The notes under the pieces are model-generated. The model searched no databases. It saw only the letters and a program-made list of their open reading frames with translations, and had not been told where the DNA came from. Below, piece by piece: positions 1 through 5,657 of a stretch of 7,291 bases of DNA (the stretch's first letter is position 1; the number at the start of each line of letters is the position of its first letter). The stretch is from positions 1 through 7,291 of the forward strand of contig JAFGNG010000055.1 of the NCBI GenBank assembly GCA_016927125.1, given 5' to 3'. This stretch comes from Planctomycetota bacterium (GTDB taxonomy: Bacteria > Planctomycetota > SZUA-567 > JAFGNG01). The translations under genes were made by a program, and so were the position numbers.

Positions 1-501
1 CGCGTCATGCAGGTGCCCGAGCCGGATAACTCCCGCAAGGGCAAGGTGATCAAGGAAAAACTGGAAGACGCTGAGAAATCTGCCCGCAAGCGCATCCTGG
101 AGGTAATCCATGACTCCAGCCAGACGGTGAAGCTCTCCGACGCCAAGTTTATCGTGACCGGAGGGCGCGGGATGAAGGGACCGGAGAACTTCCAACTCTT
201 ACGCGACTTCGCCAAGCTGGTTGGCGGGGCAGTGGGGGCGAGCCGCGCAGCAGTCGACGCGGGGTGGATTCCCTACGCGCACCAGGTCGGCCAGACCGGG
301 CAGACTGTCCAATCCAAGGTTTACATGGCCTGCGGTGTCTCCGGGCAGATCCAGCACCTGGTGGGAATGCAGTCCTGCGATTTCATTATCGCAATCAACA
401 AAGACCCCGATGCGCCCCTGATGCACCTCGCGGATGTGGCCATTGTCGGTGATATCTTCGAGGTTATCCCAAAACTCATTAATGAGCTGCCAAAGACTTG
501 A
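1..501 (+). CDS. etfA: Electron transfer flavoprotein alpha subunit, C-terminal part (5' end outside window)
   Basis: EtfA pairs with EtfB and passes electrons from flavin-dependent dehydrogenases through bound FAD to a quinone oxidoreductase or another acceptor in the cytoplasm. The reading frame is open from base 1, so the gene begins upstream; the ATG at base 7 is internal. The 166 visible residues are the C-terminal FAD domain, about half of a usual EtfA of roughly 320 residues. The family signatures appear in order: GGRG near visible residue 55, GASRAAVDAGW near 80, QVGQTGQTV near 95, ACGVSGQIQHL near 110, NKDPDAP near 134, and the closing VGDIFEVIPKL. These residues line the FAD site in known ETF structures. 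The order etfB-etfA is common, so etfB may lie just upstream. No convincing intrinsic terminator follows the stop codon. The family call is very secure; the particular redox partner is not visible. Confidence 0.96.
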   Translation, partial: RVMQVPEPDNSRKGKVIKEKLEDAEKSARKRILEVIHDSSQTVKLSDAKFIVTGGRGMKGPENFQLLRDFAKLVGGAVGASRAAVDAGWIPYAHQVGQTGQTVQSKVYMACGVSGQIQHLVGMQSCDFIIAINKDPDAPLMHLADVAIVGDIFEVIPKLINELPKT

Positions 502-527
502 TGCCAGATCATTAATAACATCCCTAA

Positions 528-544
528 AATGTAAAAGTTACATT
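528..544. repeat. Short AT-rich palindrome downstream of etfA
   Basis: A perfect 7-bp inverted repeat, AATGTAA then AAG then TTACATT, starts 27 bases after the etfA stop codon. It is not followed by a T-run and each arm has only one G/C pair, so it is a poor intrinsic terminator. The TGTAA-N3-TTACA core has the form of a small dimeric-repressor operator, but I cannot assign a regulator. It could be chance in an AT-rich gap. Confidence 0.35.
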
Positions 545-553
545 ATGCTGTCT

Positions 554-696
554 CTGATGCAACTATTTACACTCCGCCAAATTGCAATATATGCAAAAAT
601 TAAAAATATAAAGCCTTGATGTGCAAGGTGCCGATTTATAAGATTTTATTCTGCTATATCAATAAATATCCTTACTGCATCTTAAAGTTGCATCAG
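554..696. repeat. Long-range 11-bp inverted repeat and TGCA cluster
   Basis: CTGATGCAACT at 554-564 is matched by its exact reverse complement at 686-696, about 120 bases downstream. Between and within the arms the tetranucleotide TGCA occurs six times (558, 583, 592, 622, 676 and 689). Two of these form the smaller palindrome TTGCA-N5-TGCAA at 582-596. The direct repeat TGCATC occurs at 676-681 and 689-694. The possible kinase promoter lies between the arms, so the sites could be operators for one regulator binding on both sides of it. This is inferred from pattern only. Confidence 0.4.
616..644 (+). promoter_or_regulatory. Possible sigma-70 type promoter for the hybrid kinase
   Basis: TTGATG (616-621) and TAAGAT (639-644) are separated by exactly 17 bases. 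Each hexamer matches four of six consensus positions. An A/T-rich stretch at about 595-612 just upstream could act as an UP element. Transcription would start near 651, leaving a leader of about 87 bases before the kinase start. Matches of this quality also arise by chance in AT-rich DNA, so confidence is low. Read-through from etfA is an alternative. Confidence 0.3.
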
Positions 697-709
697 GGGT
701 TGAACAATT

Positions 710-729
710 AGGTGATAACAATGTCATAA
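710..729 (+). promoter_or_regulatory. Strong ribosome binding site feeding a two-codon mini-ORF before the kinase
   Basis: AGGTGAT at 710-716 is the only good Shine-Dalgarno sequence in the gap, and it sits 4 bases before an ATG at 721. That ATG is out of frame with the kinase and reads Met-Ser-stop (ATG TCA TAA, 721-729). The kinase ATG at 738 lies 8 bases after this stop codon and has only a weak AGAG just before it. A ribosome loading at 721 could stop and reinitiate at 738 or 744. Alternatively the site serves the kinase with a long 21-base spacer. Confidence 0.4.
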
Positions 730-737
730 ATTTAGAG

Positions 738-3700
738 ATGCGTATGGAAAAAACAATCGACAAAGGTGAAATTCTCCAGCGTATAATGCAAGATAATACC
801 CGGAATATGGTATACCGGTTTTACTTGTCTACGCGCACCTACGAGTATGTAACTCCTGCCAGCTTGGATATTTTTGGTTATTCCCCACTGGAAATCCAAT
901 CCTTGCCAGAATTAATTGATAAATCCATCCATCCAGAATATCACCAGCTTTACAATAGACAACGCGAACTCCTTGTCCTCGGCAAGAGAGTCGAGCCTTA
1001 TGAGTATCAGATAATCAATAAAAACGGAGTGGTGAAGTGGGTGGAGGAGCGCTCCCTGCAGGTATTCGATGAACAAGGGCGAGTAATCGCACTCGAGGGA
1101 ATGCTTACCGATATCACCGAAACCAAGCGCAAGACAGAAAAATTGAGTGGCTGCTACGAACATGTTCAAGCCCGGCTTAACGAACAAACCGTGGAACTGC
1201 TTGCCGCCAGTAAGCAACTGCAGGAAATATTCAATAAACTTGAAGATAAGGAAAAGAACGAAGAAACCTGCGAATTGTGGTATCGCACCATGGTAGAGGA
1301 ACAGGAGGAAATTGTATGCCGTTGGCTGCCGGATACAACTTTAACCTTTGTCAATGAATCATATTGTCGTTTTACCGGTAAGCGTCGGGAGGAACTGCTG
1401 GGGATTAAATGGCTTACTCTAGTTCCGGAAGATGTTCGCCCCGAAGTAGCGAAAACCTACCAAGAAACCGTCAGGCAAGCCAAAAAACTTATCTATGAGC
1501 ATAAATCCATAGGGCACCATAACAATACCCTCTGGCATACCTGGCAGGATTGCCCGCTCCTGGATGAAACGGGGCAGGTGATTGCATATCAAAGCATAGG
1601 CCGCGATATCACAAAACAAAAAGAAGTGGAGGAAGCCCTGCGCAAGGAGCGCGACTTTGCAAAAAACCTGATCGAAACCGCCCAGACGATCATCCTGGTG
1701 ATCGACCTGGAAGGCCGGATCATCGATATCAATCCTTTCGCGGAGAAGCTTTCTGGCTACAAGAAGGAAGAAGTCATCGGCAAGGACGCCTATAAAATTT
1801 TGCTGCGGGAAAGCGATCGGGAAAAGACCAGAGAATTTTTAAATAGTTCTATGGGAGATGATAAACTTACTACCATGATTAGCACGGTTATCATCAAAGA
1901 CGGGACGGAACTCCAGATCGAGTGGAACAACAATACCCTGAAAGATAGTGACGGAAATTTTATCGGGATTTTGATTATCGGGCAGGATATTACTGAACAA
2001 CAGCAGATGCAGCAGGAACTGAAGCGGGAAAAGGACACCTTGCAGTCACTGGCGACCGGATTATCGGAAATGAAAATCGGGGTTGATATTGTTGGCACCG
2101 ATTACAGCATTAAATATCAAAACCAGGTTTTGCAGGAGTTGTTTGGGGATTATCTTGGCGAAATTTGTTACCAAAAATATGAAGGCTTGTCGGAACCTTG
2201 CAACCCTTGTCCAATGCAGAAGGCGATTAAAACCAATAAGCCAGAAACTGTCGAATTAAAGGGGAAAAATGGCAAGCAATATCAAGTAATCGCCTCTCCC
2301 CTGCGCAATCCTGATGGCAGCATTGACAAGGCAATCGAAGTAATTATTGATATCACTGAGCACAAGCAAATGGAAGAAGCCCTGCGTGCTTCGGAGCAAC
2401 GCTACTGGAGCGTGATTGACAATATCGGCATTGGGATTGCGGTGCTTAACACCAAGATGGAATTAATGGCGCTAAATAAGCAGATGCGCAGATGGTATCC
2501 GGATATTGATACCTCTTTACATCAAGTTTGTTATAGAATTTTTAATAATCCTCCGCGGGAAGGGGTTTGTTCCTATTGTCCAACCGCCAAGACCCTTCAA
2601 GATGGTCAAACCCACGAAGCAATTACTGAAACCCCGACACCAGACGGGATTATTAATTATCGGATTGTCTCTACCCCCTTGTTAGACAGTGATAACAAGA
2701 TTGTCGGTGTGATTGAAATGGTGGAGGATATTACAGAACGCCAAAAGATGGAAGAAGCGTTGTCCGCATCCGAGGAAAAATACCGGACAATCTTTGAGAA
2801 CGCTGGCGAAGGTATCGTCATTACCGTGGTTAGTGACACCTCTTTTATGTATGCGAATTCTACTATCTGCATGATGCTGGGATATACCCAAGACGAACTA
2901 TTGGGCATGAAGGTTGCCGATATTCACCCTCAGGAATTCATCCCCGAGTTGATGGCAGACTTACGGTCACATCCTGAGGACGAAAACCTCCAGATTAACA
3001 ATTTGCCTTTTTTGTGCCGGGATGGCACTGTTTTTTATGCTGATCTCAAAACCAGTTCGGTGATGTTAGAAGGCCAGCGCTGTCATATATGTTTTATCAC
3101 CGATATTACTGCCCGCAAACAGATGGAGGAGCAACTCCGGCAGAGCGAGAAGATGAAGGTAATCGGCCAACTCGCCGGAGGCATCGCCCACGACTTCAAT
3201 AACCAATTAACCGGCATCATCGGTTACTCTGACATGATTATCTCAAAATCACAGGATGCAGATATCCGCGCCAAGGCTAAAATGATTAATACCGCCGCCC
3301 TGCGCTCCGCCGACCTTACCGAACAACTGCTCGCCTTTGCCCGCAAGGGGAAATATTTTTCAACAATTATAAACCTCCACCAGATTATCGCCGAAGTGAT
3401 TGCTTTTTTAAGCCGGACTATTGACAAGCGCGTTAACATTAAAGAATTTCTTGAAGCCGAGCCGTCACTTGTTATTGGTGATGCCAGCCAGTTGCAGAGC
3501 GCGATCCTGAATATTGCCCTCAACGCTCGGGATGCTATTCCGGAGAAGGGGGAGATTATTTTCAGGACCAGGATCACGCAGGTGGATGAAGGCTTCTGCC
3601 AGGATAATATTTATCCCATTAACCCCGGCTACTATCTTGAACTCAACATCATCGATACCGGTATGGGCATGGATGAAGAGACCCGGAAGCATATTTTTGA

Positions 3701-4307
3701 GCCGTTCTTTACCACCAAGGATATTAACCAGGGCACCGGCATGGGATTATCAGCGGTTGACGGCACGATCAGGAGCCACCAGGGCGCGATCAGCTTCACC
3801 AGCGAACCCGGAGAAGGCACCGCGTTTTCAATTTACCTGCCTTTGGCGGATAAAGCCGGCGAGAGTGAATTGGAGCCGACCGGCCAAATTGAGCGCGAAG
3901 ATTATACAGACAAACTCAGCGGAATTGACAACGCCAAGACCCTGCAAATTTTATTGGTGGATGACGAAGCCGTGGTCTGCGAAATGATTAAAGATGCCTT
4001 GGAAGAACTTGGCTGCGAAGTGACCACGGTAAAAGACGGCATGACGGCCCTGGAATATTACCGCAAGCAGTGGCGCGAAACCGATCTCATCATCCTGGAC
4101 TTAATGATGCCCAAGGTCAGCGGGCATGAAATTTTCTCCAAAATGCGGATAATCAATCCTGAAGCAAGGGTCATCATTTCTTCGGGCTACAGCCTCAATG
4201 ATGAAGTCAAGACTATGCTTCGCCAGGGCGCGCACGCTTTCATCCAGAAGCCCTACAAGGGCAGCGAATTACAGAAAGTAATCCAGGAAGCGGCGGGGGT
4301 GTGCTGA
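738..4307 (+). CDS. Cytoplasmic hybrid histidine kinase with six PAS domains and a C-terminal receiver
   Basis: This 1189-residue protein senses signals through PAS domains and relays phosphate from a histidine to its own receiver. PAS domains lie at about 22-128, 180-293, 306-420, 434-541, 553-667 and 680-793, each ending in a DIT motif (125, 290, 417, 538, 664, 789) that leads into a helical linker rich in MEEAL-type residues. A charged coiled coil fills about 130-178. The kinase core has His818 in the H-box (IAHDFNN), Asn929 in the N-box (LNARDAI), Asp973 in DTGMGMD, and the GTGMGLS loop at 999-1005. The receiver at about 1070-1187 has Asp1075 and Asp1076, phospho-acceptor Asp1121, Ser1149 and Lys1171, so all catalytic positions are present. 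There is no membrane segment, signal peptide or DNA-binding domain; output must pass to another protein, such as an HPt protein or response regulator not in this window. PAS4 has Cys477, Cys488 and Cys491, and PAS5 has Cys598, Cys611 and Cys614, both ending in CxxCP. The start at 738 is the first ordinary start codon after an in-frame stop at 663; Met at 744 is also possible. The ligand is unknown. Confidence 0.95.
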   Translation: MRMEKTIDKGEILQRIMQDNTRNMVYRFYLSTRTYEYVTPASLDIFGYSPLEIQSLPELIDKSIHPEYHQLYNRQRELLVLGKRVEPYEYQIINKNGVVKWVEERSLQVFDEQGRVIALEGMLTDITETKRKTEKLSGCYEHVQARLNEQTVELLAASKQLQEIFNKLEDKEKNEETCELWYRTMVEEQEEIVCRWLPDTTLTFVNESYCRFTGKRREELLGIKWLTLVPEDVRPEVAKTYQETVRQAKKLIYEHKSIGHHNNTLWHTWQDCPLLDETGQVIAYQSIGRDITKQKEVEEALRKERDFAKNLIETAQTIILVIDLEGRIIDINPFAEKLSGYKKEEVIGKDAYKILLRESDREKTREFLNSSMGDDKLTTMISTVIIKDGTELQIEWNNNTLKDSDGNFIGILIIGQDITEQQQMQQELKREKDTLQSLATGLSEMKIGVDIVGTDYSIKYQNQVLQELFGDYLGEICYQKYEGLSEPCNPCPMQKAIKTNKPETVELKGKNGKQYQVIASPLRNPDGSIDKAIEVIIDITEHKQMEEALRASEQRYWSVIDNIGIGIAVLNTKMELMALNKQMRRWYPDIDTSLHQVCYRIFNNPPREGVCSYCPTAKTLQDGQTHEAITETPTPDGIINYRIVSTPLLDSDNKIVGVIEMVEDITERQKMEEALSASEEKYRTIFENAGEGIVITVVSDTSFMYANSTICMMLGYTQDELLGMKVADIHPQEFIPELMADLRSHPEDENLQINNLPFLCRDGTVFYADLKTSSVMLEGQRCHICFITDITARKQMEEQLRQSEKMKVIGQLAGGIAHDFNNQLTGIIGYSDMIISKSQDADIRAKAKMINTAALRSADLTEQLLAFARKGKYFSTIINLHQIIAEVIAFLSRTIDKRVNIKEFLEAEPSLVIGDASQLQSAILNIALNARDAIPEKGEIIFRTRITQVDEGFCQDNIYPINPGYYLELNIIDTGMGMDEETRKHIFEPFFTTKDINQGTGMGLSAVDGTIRSHQGAISFTSEPGEGTAFSIYLPLADKAGESELEPTGQIEREDYTDKLSGIDNAKTLQILLVDDEAVVCEMIKDALEELGCEVTTVKDGMTALEYYRKQWRETDLIILDLMMPKVSGHEIFSKMRIINPEARVIISSGYSLNDEVKTMLRQGAHAFIQKPYKGSELQKVIQEAAGVC

Positions 4308-4310
4308 GGA

Positions 4311-4925
4311 TTATTGCAAGTTCTCGAGCAGTTGCTCAAGTTCCTGCTTGCGCGGCAATAATTCTTTCTCAACCGCGTTTTGATTCAAATTGTAAACCCA
4401 CCAAAAGATCATCATGGTAATCCCAACCACGCAAACAAAACATACTATCCCAAAGGCTGCTCCGGTACTTTCGAGGGTCGGAATAATCTTAAACCCAATA
4501 TAACAATAATGAGTTAGCACACCAATGCCGGGAGGCAACAAGTACCACCAAAAGACATTCTTCAAAAGCCAAATCTGATGATTAACCGCTGTCAGAGACT
4601 CTTTGATGCAACTCTGGAGAGGATCAAATAACTTGGGGGCTTTTCTTTTCTGGAGGAACCGGTCTATAACCATGAAACCGCCTACAAAGAGGCAGCTTGA
4701 AGCCAGCAGCAGCAGGGGCCACTCCCGGGAGTCGCTGTAATCATTAAGAAAAACCAGAAACATCAGAAAAGCGATAGCGACTTCTAATACATCCCGCCTT
4801 AAAATCATCGCGGCGAAGTCTCTTTTGGCCCTTTGCAGAATCTGCAACAGTACCGGCAAGTCGATCTTCGGCTGGCAAGCGCTTGCCTGGGATTGCCAGG
4901 TGGTACGAAGGTCATCAAAGGTCAT
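4311..4925 (-). CDS. Four-helix membrane protein paired with ECF sigma factor, possible anti-sigma
   Basis: This protein of 204 residues probably acts in the inner membrane and may control the sigma factor encoded just upstream. A short soluble N-terminus with an LRTTWQSQ motif (residues 6-13) and an amphipathic stretch to about 45 is followed by four hydrophobic segments at about 46-62, 70-88, 122-145 and 155-178. A charged helical tail (181-204) is rich in Leu, Glu and Gln and could form a coiled coil. The segment KNVFWWYLLPP (122-132) is distinctive; I recall similar proteins beside ECF sigma genes in planctomycete- and verrucomicrobia-like bacteria, but could not confirm this by search. 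The ATG at 4925-4923 overlaps the sigma gene by 11 bases and is preceded by AAAGGA (4933-4938) with a 7-base spacer, which suggests translational coupling. The N-terminus lacks the HxxxCxxC zinc motif of classical anti-sigma domains. The anti-sigma role is an inference from gene order. Confidence 0.8.
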   Translation of the reverse strand: MTFDDLRTTWQSQASACQPKIDLPVLLQILQRAKRDFAAMILRRDVLEVAIAFLMFLVFLNDYSDSREWPLLLLASSCLFVGGFMVIDRFLQKRKAPKLFDPLQSCIKESLTAVNHQIWLLKNVFWWYLLPPGIGVLTHYCYIGFKIIPTLESTGAAFGIVCFVCVVGITMMIFWWVYNLNQNAVEKELLPRKQELEQLLENLQ

Positions 4926-5433
4926 CAATAAGTCCTTTCATTAATCGGCCCAAAGATTTTTTAGCCCGGTTGAGCTTCACGCCAACATTACTGGCGGTAA
5001 TGCCCAGCACCTCGGCCATTTCCTGATAAGCCAGCCCATCCAAATGCATCAGGATGATGGAACTCTCTGTTTTGGGTAATTGCCGGATAGCAATGTAGAG
5101 TTTATTGATTATTTCCAGGTTCTCAATGGAGTCGTTTCCGGCATTTTGGGAGTCAATTTCTTTAAATGAATCCAGAAAAGTTTGGTGCTTTTGCCTTCGC
5201 TTTTCCTGACGATTCCAAACCAAGGCGGTATTCAAGGCGACCCGGTAGATCCAGGTGGTTTCCTTGGCATTGCCCTTAAAATTCGGGATGGAGAGCCAGA
5301 GTTGCAGCAGGATATCCTGGAAGAGATCTTCCCGGGCTTCAGGCACAATTGCATAGGCCCTGACAATATGCATGATCAGCCCCAGGTGTTGGTCCAACCA
5401 ATCGGTGAAGATATTATCTTGCTTATCTGTCAT
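4915..5433 (-). CDS. ECF-family RNA polymerase sigma factor (sigma-70 family)
   Basis: This 172-residue protein directs RNA polymerase to a specific promoter set, usually in response to an envelope or stress signal. It has only the two domains typical of ECF sigma factors. Region 2 spans about residues 13-80, with the core-binding AREDLFQDILLQLW at 33-46 and the DNA-melting part around FKGNAKETTWIYRVALNTA at 52-70. A linker of about 30 residues follows, then region 4 at about 110-165 with the -35-recognising helix-turn-helix LAYQEMAEVLGITASNVGVKL at about 134-154. Length and layout are normal. I chose the ATG at 5433-5431 because AGGAGAG (5444-5450) precedes it by 10 bases; an in-frame TTG at 5508 would add 25 residues with no homology or ribosome site. 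It overlaps the membrane-protein gene by 11 bases and is the first gene of that pair. Its ECF subgroup and regulon are unknown. Confidence 0.93.
   Translation of the reverse strand: MTDKQDNIFTDWLDQHLGLIMHIVRAYAIVPEAREDLFQDILLQLWLSIPNFKGNAKETTWIYRVALNTALVWNRQEKRRQKHQTFLDSFKEIDSQNAGNDSIENLEIINKLYIAIRQLPKTESSIILMHLDGLAYQEMAEVLGITASNVGVKLNRAKKSLGRLMKGLIDDL
4933..4938 (-). promoter_or_regulatory. Ribosome binding site inside the sigma gene for the membrane protein
   Basis: AAAGGA on the minus strand lies 7 bases before the ATG at 4925. It decides the start of the membrane protein in favour of this ATG rather than the adjacent in-frame TTG at 4928. Lying inside the last codons of the sigma factor, it fits translational coupling of the two proteins, as expected for a regulator and its partner. 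Confidence 0.7.
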
Positions 5434-5443
5434 TAATAATTTG

Positions 5444-5450
5444 CTCTCCT
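5444..5450 (-). promoter_or_regulatory. Ribosome binding site of the sigma factor gene
   Basis: AGGAGAG on the minus strand is close to the Shine-Dalgarno consensus and lies 10 bases before the ATG at 5433. It is the main reason for rejecting the upstream TTG at 5508 as the start of the sigma factor. Confidence 0.75.
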
Positions 5451-5519
5451 CTATAATAATAGTAACTCTAGCAACTGATTTATTACATACAAATCTAGAG
5501 GGATGCAAAAATTTATTGC

Positions 5520-5548
5520 GGAGTGGAGATGGTAGTATGGAGGGGGGG
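5520..5548 (+). other. G-rich tract with possible two-tetrad quadruplex
   Basis: On the plus strand GG pairs at 5520, 5525, 5531 and 5539 with loops of 3, 4 and 6 bases are followed by a run of seven G at 5542-5548. The tract lies 87 to 115 bases upstream of the sigma-factor start, on the template strand for that gene. Two-tetrad structures are only marginally stable, so this may be no more than a purine-rich spacer. Confidence 0.25.
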
Positions 5549-5583
5549 AATTCAAGCGATAGTGTAGGTCATAAATTCATCAT

Positions 5584-5617
5584 AAAAAAATCGGGATAGC
5601 CAATAAAGGGCTATCCC
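5584..5617 (-). terminator. Intrinsic terminator of the oxidoreductase-epimerase operon
   Basis: GGGATAGCC at 5593-5601 pairs perfectly with GGCTATCCC at 5609-5617, giving a 9-bp stem with a 7-base loop. On the minus strand the stem is followed after two bases by seven T (5590-5584), the classic rho-independent layout. It lies 40 bases beyond the stop codon of the epimerase-like gene, so it ends that operon and shields the sigma-factor operon from read-through. On the plus strand no T-run follows, so it should act in one direction only. Confidence 0.88.
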
Positions 5618-5657
5618 TGATATTATAAACTTCGAAATAGTGCTTTTTTTTTTAACT

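Noticed and set aside
434..619. A 61-residue plus-strand open frame running from inside etfA into the gap
   Set aside because: It begins within the conserved C-terminal etfA coding region in another frame and has no ribosome site or recognisable protein features.
3224..3577. A 117-residue minus-strand open frame opposite the kinase core
   Set aside because: It is antisense to the conserved histidine kinase region and shows no domain or ribosome site that I can recognise.
3514..3987. A 157-residue plus-strand open frame inside the kinase gene
   Set aside because: It lies in another frame across the ATPase and receiver parts of the kinase and its translation is Arg, Pro and Ser rich with no recognisable domain.
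4318..4345. A short GAGC-AGTT-GCTC hairpin near the convergent stop codons
   Set aside because: The stem is only 4 bp, has no following T-run, and lies inside the coding sequence of the membrane protein.
5434..5508. A longer sigma factor starting at the TTG at 5508
   Set aside because: The extra 25 residues match nothing expected of ECF sigma factors, and a strong AGGAGAG lies before the ATG at 5433.
5480..5508. A sigma-70 type promoter for the sigma factor gene (TTGCAT, 17 bases, TAATAA on the minus strand)
   Set aside because: Spacing is ideal but each hexamer matches only three of six consensus positions, so it is not better than chance in AT-rich DNA. An ECF-type self-activated promoter was also sought and not seen.
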